This document shows positions 61,781 through 64,000 of a stretch of DNA of 64,000 nt, piece after piece. The position numbers and the translations under genes are program-made. Every line of letters starts with the position of its first letter. The stretch's first letter is position 1. The stretch spans positions 186,001 to 250,000 of the forward strand of contig NZ_JAOEJU010000001.1 of the NCBI RefSeq assembly GCF_025447595.1. The letters run 5' to 3'. The notes under the pieces were generated by a model. It saw only the letters and a program-made list of their open reading frames with translations. It made no database searches and was not told where the DNA came from. Source of the DNA: Pseudomonas koreensis. GTDB lineage: Bacteria > Pseudomonadota > Gammaproteobacteria > Pseudomonadales > Pseudomonadaceae.

Positions 61781-63121
61781 TTATGGGTGTGGACGCCCGA
61801 AGACAGGCTCAAGCGCGGTGATGGCCGACGAAGAATGGCCCAGATGCCTGATAGCCTGTTTCACCGCCAGGCTGTGCTCGCTACCGAGGCTGGACGCAAA
61901 CAGATCAAACTTGTGCTCCAGCTCTTCCAGGCTCAACGCTGTTTCCGGGTCGCCGCGTGCGGCCGTCACCGGGCTGACGAGCACCGTGCCGTTTTTCAGT
62001 GTGACCGTAATGCGCGAGAGAATTTCATCGGGGAATCGTGCCGAGATATCGGCCGCCTCGACGATTTCGATTCGGCTGCTCAACGCCAGAATGTCTGGTG
62101 CATGGATGGCGGCGCCGGTCACTTCTTCCGGCCCCACTTTGCCCCGGACAATCAGCGCCGCCAGCGGGAAGGCCAGGGCGTATTGCGCCTGATCGGCATC
62201 GTCCGGGGTGTGGCCTTGCAGGCACATCGATTCGTAGAACGTTTCCACGCGAATGGTTTCGATCGAATCAGCGTCGAGTGAAGGGTTGTCCTGCTGCAGT
62301 TGAAGCATCGCCGTCAGCGCCGGTTGCGCCCAGCGGCACACCGGCCAGGGCTTGAAGTACTGACTGTCGATTTCCCAGCGCTGGCCGAGGTCGTTCCAGT
62401 GTTCGGCCACCGAGGCATCTTCCACGGTTTCCGCTGGCGCACCGGTCACACCTTCCCGAGCCATCAACAATGCGTTCAAACCGACGAATGCGCCGCTGCC
62501 GTGGGCGTCGCGCAACATGGTCGGGAACGCGATCAGGCGCATCATCGGGCAACGGGCGCTGAAGTATTCGGCGATGCCCAAGGCATGGCGAAAGGTCTGC
62601 TCATCGAACCCCAGCAATCTCGCGCCGGCACAGACCACGCCGATGCCGGAAAAACCGCCGGAGGCGTGATAGGTCGGGGAGGTCGCCATCAGTGCCGTTC
62701 CGGCGCGCAGGGCGGTTTCATAGCCGATGCACAAGGCACTCAACAGCTCGTGCCCGCTGATTTCCTTGCCCTGGTGATGCAATGCGTCCGCCAGCGCGAG
62801 CACGGCCGGCACTACGGTCGCGCCGGCATGCCCCTTGGATCTGAAGTGGCCTTCATGGGCGTCGAGGCTGTCGGCGGAAAATCCGCCGGCCCAGCCTGCA
62901 CCGAGCAGACTGACGCGCCGTCCGTCGAACATCAGACGGCTGCTGAATTCGCCGGCGGGGTAGTGCGAAACGGCGAAACGACGCAGCGCCGAACTGGTGT
63001 CGTTGGACGCGGCGCCCGCCATGACGCCGACGATGTCCAGCAGGCCGTTCTGCAGGATCTGCCGAGTCTTGGGCGGTGCCTGGAGGAAATCAAAGTCGCG
63101 ACAGAATTCGAAGAGTGACAT
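61781..63121 (-). CDS. MmgE/PrpD family protein (446 aa)
   Basis: A 446-residue MmgE/PrpD-type dehydratase/isomerase-like protein. The family begins with a helical segment, then LLDIVGVMAGAAS, and shows SADSLDAHEGHFRSKGHAGATVVPA and CIGYETALRAG; the C-terminal beta domain ends SVRE-like. Known members include 2-methylcitrate dehydratase, cis-aconitate decarboxylase and itaconate-related enzymes; the substrate here cannot be read. It is followed downstream by the Rieske oxygenase gene on the same strand (~100 bases), suggesting a shared pathway. Confidence 0.9.
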   Translation of the reverse strand: MSLFEFCRDFDFLQAPPKTRQILQNGLLDIVGVMAGAASNDTSSALRRFAVSHYPAGEFSSRLMFDGRRVSLLGAGWAGGFSADSLDAHEGHFRSKGHAGATVVPAVLALADALHHQGKEISGHELLSALCIGYETALRAGTALMATSPTYHASGGFSGIGVVCAGARLLGFDEQTFRHALGIAEYFSARCPMMRLIAFPTMLRDAHGSGAFVGLNALLMAREGVTGAPAETVEDASVAEHWNDLGQRWEIDSQYFKPWPVCRWAQPALTAMLQLQQDNPSLDADSIETIRVETFYESMCLQGHTPDDADQAQYALAFPLAALIVRGKVGPEEVTGAAIHAPDILALSSRIEIVEAADISARFPDEILSRITVTLKNGTVLVSPVTAARGDPETALSLEELEHKFDLFASSLGSEHSLAVKQAIRHLGHSSSAITALEPVFGRPHP

Positions 63122-63244
63122 TCAACAATTCCTTCCTGTGAGTGGGCCCGGCCAGATTCCGGCCGGCGCCGCTTCACAATGAGTCAGGAAGGTGATGCTG
63201 CTCCAACGACATTTTCGTCAGGCAATCGATAACTAAAACGTCGG

Positions 63245-64000
63245 TCAGCGGCGAGGAAACCTGGACAGGATCCACTCGCGAAACCGGCGCAGGGCGTCTT
63301 CGTTGTCCGCACTTTCACGGCAGGCCAGATAGTGCCAGCTGTTACGCAACTGGACTTCCTGTTCGATCGGGCGCACCAGCAAACCGCGCTGCAAAAGCGG
63401 TGCGACCAGATGATTCCAGCCCAGTGCGATGCCCTGATGTGTCAGCACCATGCTGATCAGCAGGTTGTAGTCGTTGGCGTTGAAAATCTGCGGGCTGGTC
63501 GCCGGGCGGTCATCGATATCGACCGCTTGAAACGCCAGCCACACGCCCCAGTCGACATGCTCGGCCACTTGCGAGCGTCCATAGGGGCTGAGGTTGAGCA
63601 GGGTCGAATCACGCACGCCTTCAATGGTCGAGATTTCCGGGTGCTGCTCCAGGAACTGTGGCGTGCACACCGGGTAGATCAGGTCGTGGCACAGCGGATA
63701 ACTGCGATAGCCCTCGCGCACGCGCGCAATCTTGGTGATGAAGATGTCGGGCTGAACACCGGGTTCCATGGTCAGGAAGTTCTGGGTGGTGATCAGGTTC
63801 AGTTCGATGCCTTCGCTCTGGGCGAAAAACTCGGGCAGGTGATTCGACAGCCACAAGGCGGAGAACGCAGGGGAGCAGCAGACAGTCAGCACCTTCTTGC
63901 CGGACTGGCTGTTGCGAATGCGCTCGGCAGCCTGGGCGATGTTCACAAATGACAACTGCGCGGCGTCGAAGAAGAGCGCGCCTGCGGAGGTGAGTTCGAC
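63245..64000 (-). CDS. LysR-type regulator, C-terminal part (cut by window edge)
   Basis: The frame is open to the right edge, and the last codons there read VELTSAGALFFDAAQ, the end of a LysR linker, so the helix-turn-helix lies outside the window. The effector domain (VLTVCCSPAFSALWLSNHLP...) is of the GcvA-like type. It is upstream of the MmgE/PrpD gene on the same strand (~125 bases), hence the likely regulator of that block. An internal ATG gives only a truncated product and is not the true start. Confidence 0.88.
   Translation of the reverse strand, partial: VELTSAGALFFDAAQLSFVNIAQAAERIRNSQSGKKVLTVCCSPAFSALWLSNHLPEFFAQSEGIELNLITTQNFLTMEPGVQPDIFITKIARVREGYRSYPLCHDLIYPVCTPQFLEQHPEISTIEGVRDSTLLNLSPYGRSQVAEHVDWGVWLAFQAVDIDDRPATSPQIFNANDYNLLISMVLTHQGIALGWNHLVAPLLQRGLLVRPIEQEVQLRNSWHYLACRESADNEDALRRFREWILSRFPRR

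Noticed and set aside
1..64000. CRISPR array, rRNA operon or replication origin
   Set aside because: No regularly spaced repeat array, no rRNA sequence and no DnaA-box cluster or dnaA/dnaN neighbourhood was seen.

Overview
The window looks like a chromosomal stretch of a Pseudomonas of the fluorescens group. Coding regions are dense and GC-rich. Gene families typical of that group are present: a DUF6124-type protein, a Rid-family set, GbcA-like Rieske oxygenase, agmatine deiminase genes, a Roc/Bvg-like signalling block, and a REP pair whose core is GGGAGCGAGCTTGCTCGCGA. One AT-richer accessory patch (about 49.8-51.8 kb) stands out. Everything here was read by eye; no database search was run.

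Layout. 0-2.5 kb: the end of a zinc alcohol dehydrogenase gene, small exported or unknown proteins, a DUF1801 protein and tRNA-Gln(TTG). 2.7-5.8 kb (minus strand): a predicted peptide- or protein-modification operon with three proteins sharing a C-terminal GDL module (DUF1843-like; two also carry a DUF1842-like domain) and a radical SAM/SPASM maturase. 6.4-21.8 kb (plus strand): a large signalling island with a degenerate REC-EAL protein, two chemoreceptors, two hybrid histidine kinases, an intact REC-EAL phosphodiesterase, a NarL/RcsB-type response regulator, a PAS-GGDEF diguanylate cyclase and three small unknown proteins. A near-palindromic motif (TMAGG-N4-CCTGA) recurs before four of its transcription units and may be the operator of the resident response regulator.

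21.9-26.4 kb: a 2-hydroxycarboxylate transporter, its divergent LysR regulator, and a leuC-leuD paralogue pair behind another LysR gene. 27.5-32.8 kb: a LysR gene and a GMC oxidoreductase, aldehyde dehydrogenase, catalase-like peroxidase and small membrane protein operon. 32.9-37.4 kb: an HD-GNAT fusion, an XRE regulator, a Rid protein with a divergent LysR, and a solitary radical SAM enzyme. 37.3-42.6 kb: an agmatine/putrescine block (LysR, aguA, aguB, periplasmic polyamine-binding protein, and a second, Tat-exported agmatine deiminase). 42.6-49.6 kb: GST, Rid, PaaI-type thioesterase, a FecR N-terminal fragment, a phosphatase-autotransporter fusion, an AraC regulator and a large MFS transporter.

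49.8-52.4 kb is the most unusual stretch. Two diverged ~155-bp direct repeats each lead into a small ORF with a good ribosome binding site. One ORF ends in a peptide almost identical to the EF-G G3 region, the other in a peptide almost identical to a GroEL segment. Each ORF is followed by the same 'ggggac-rgatttatt-gtcccc' palindrome, and a REP-associated tyrosine transposase (RAYT) gene lies between them. A DUF6124 gene with a highly structured leader follows. 52.6-64 kb returns to ordinary chromosome: HhH protein, DUF72, Rid, a REP pair, the U32/TrhP protein, two MFS exporters, YddG, and a Rieske oxygenase / MmgE-PrpD / LysR catabolic block cut by the right edge.
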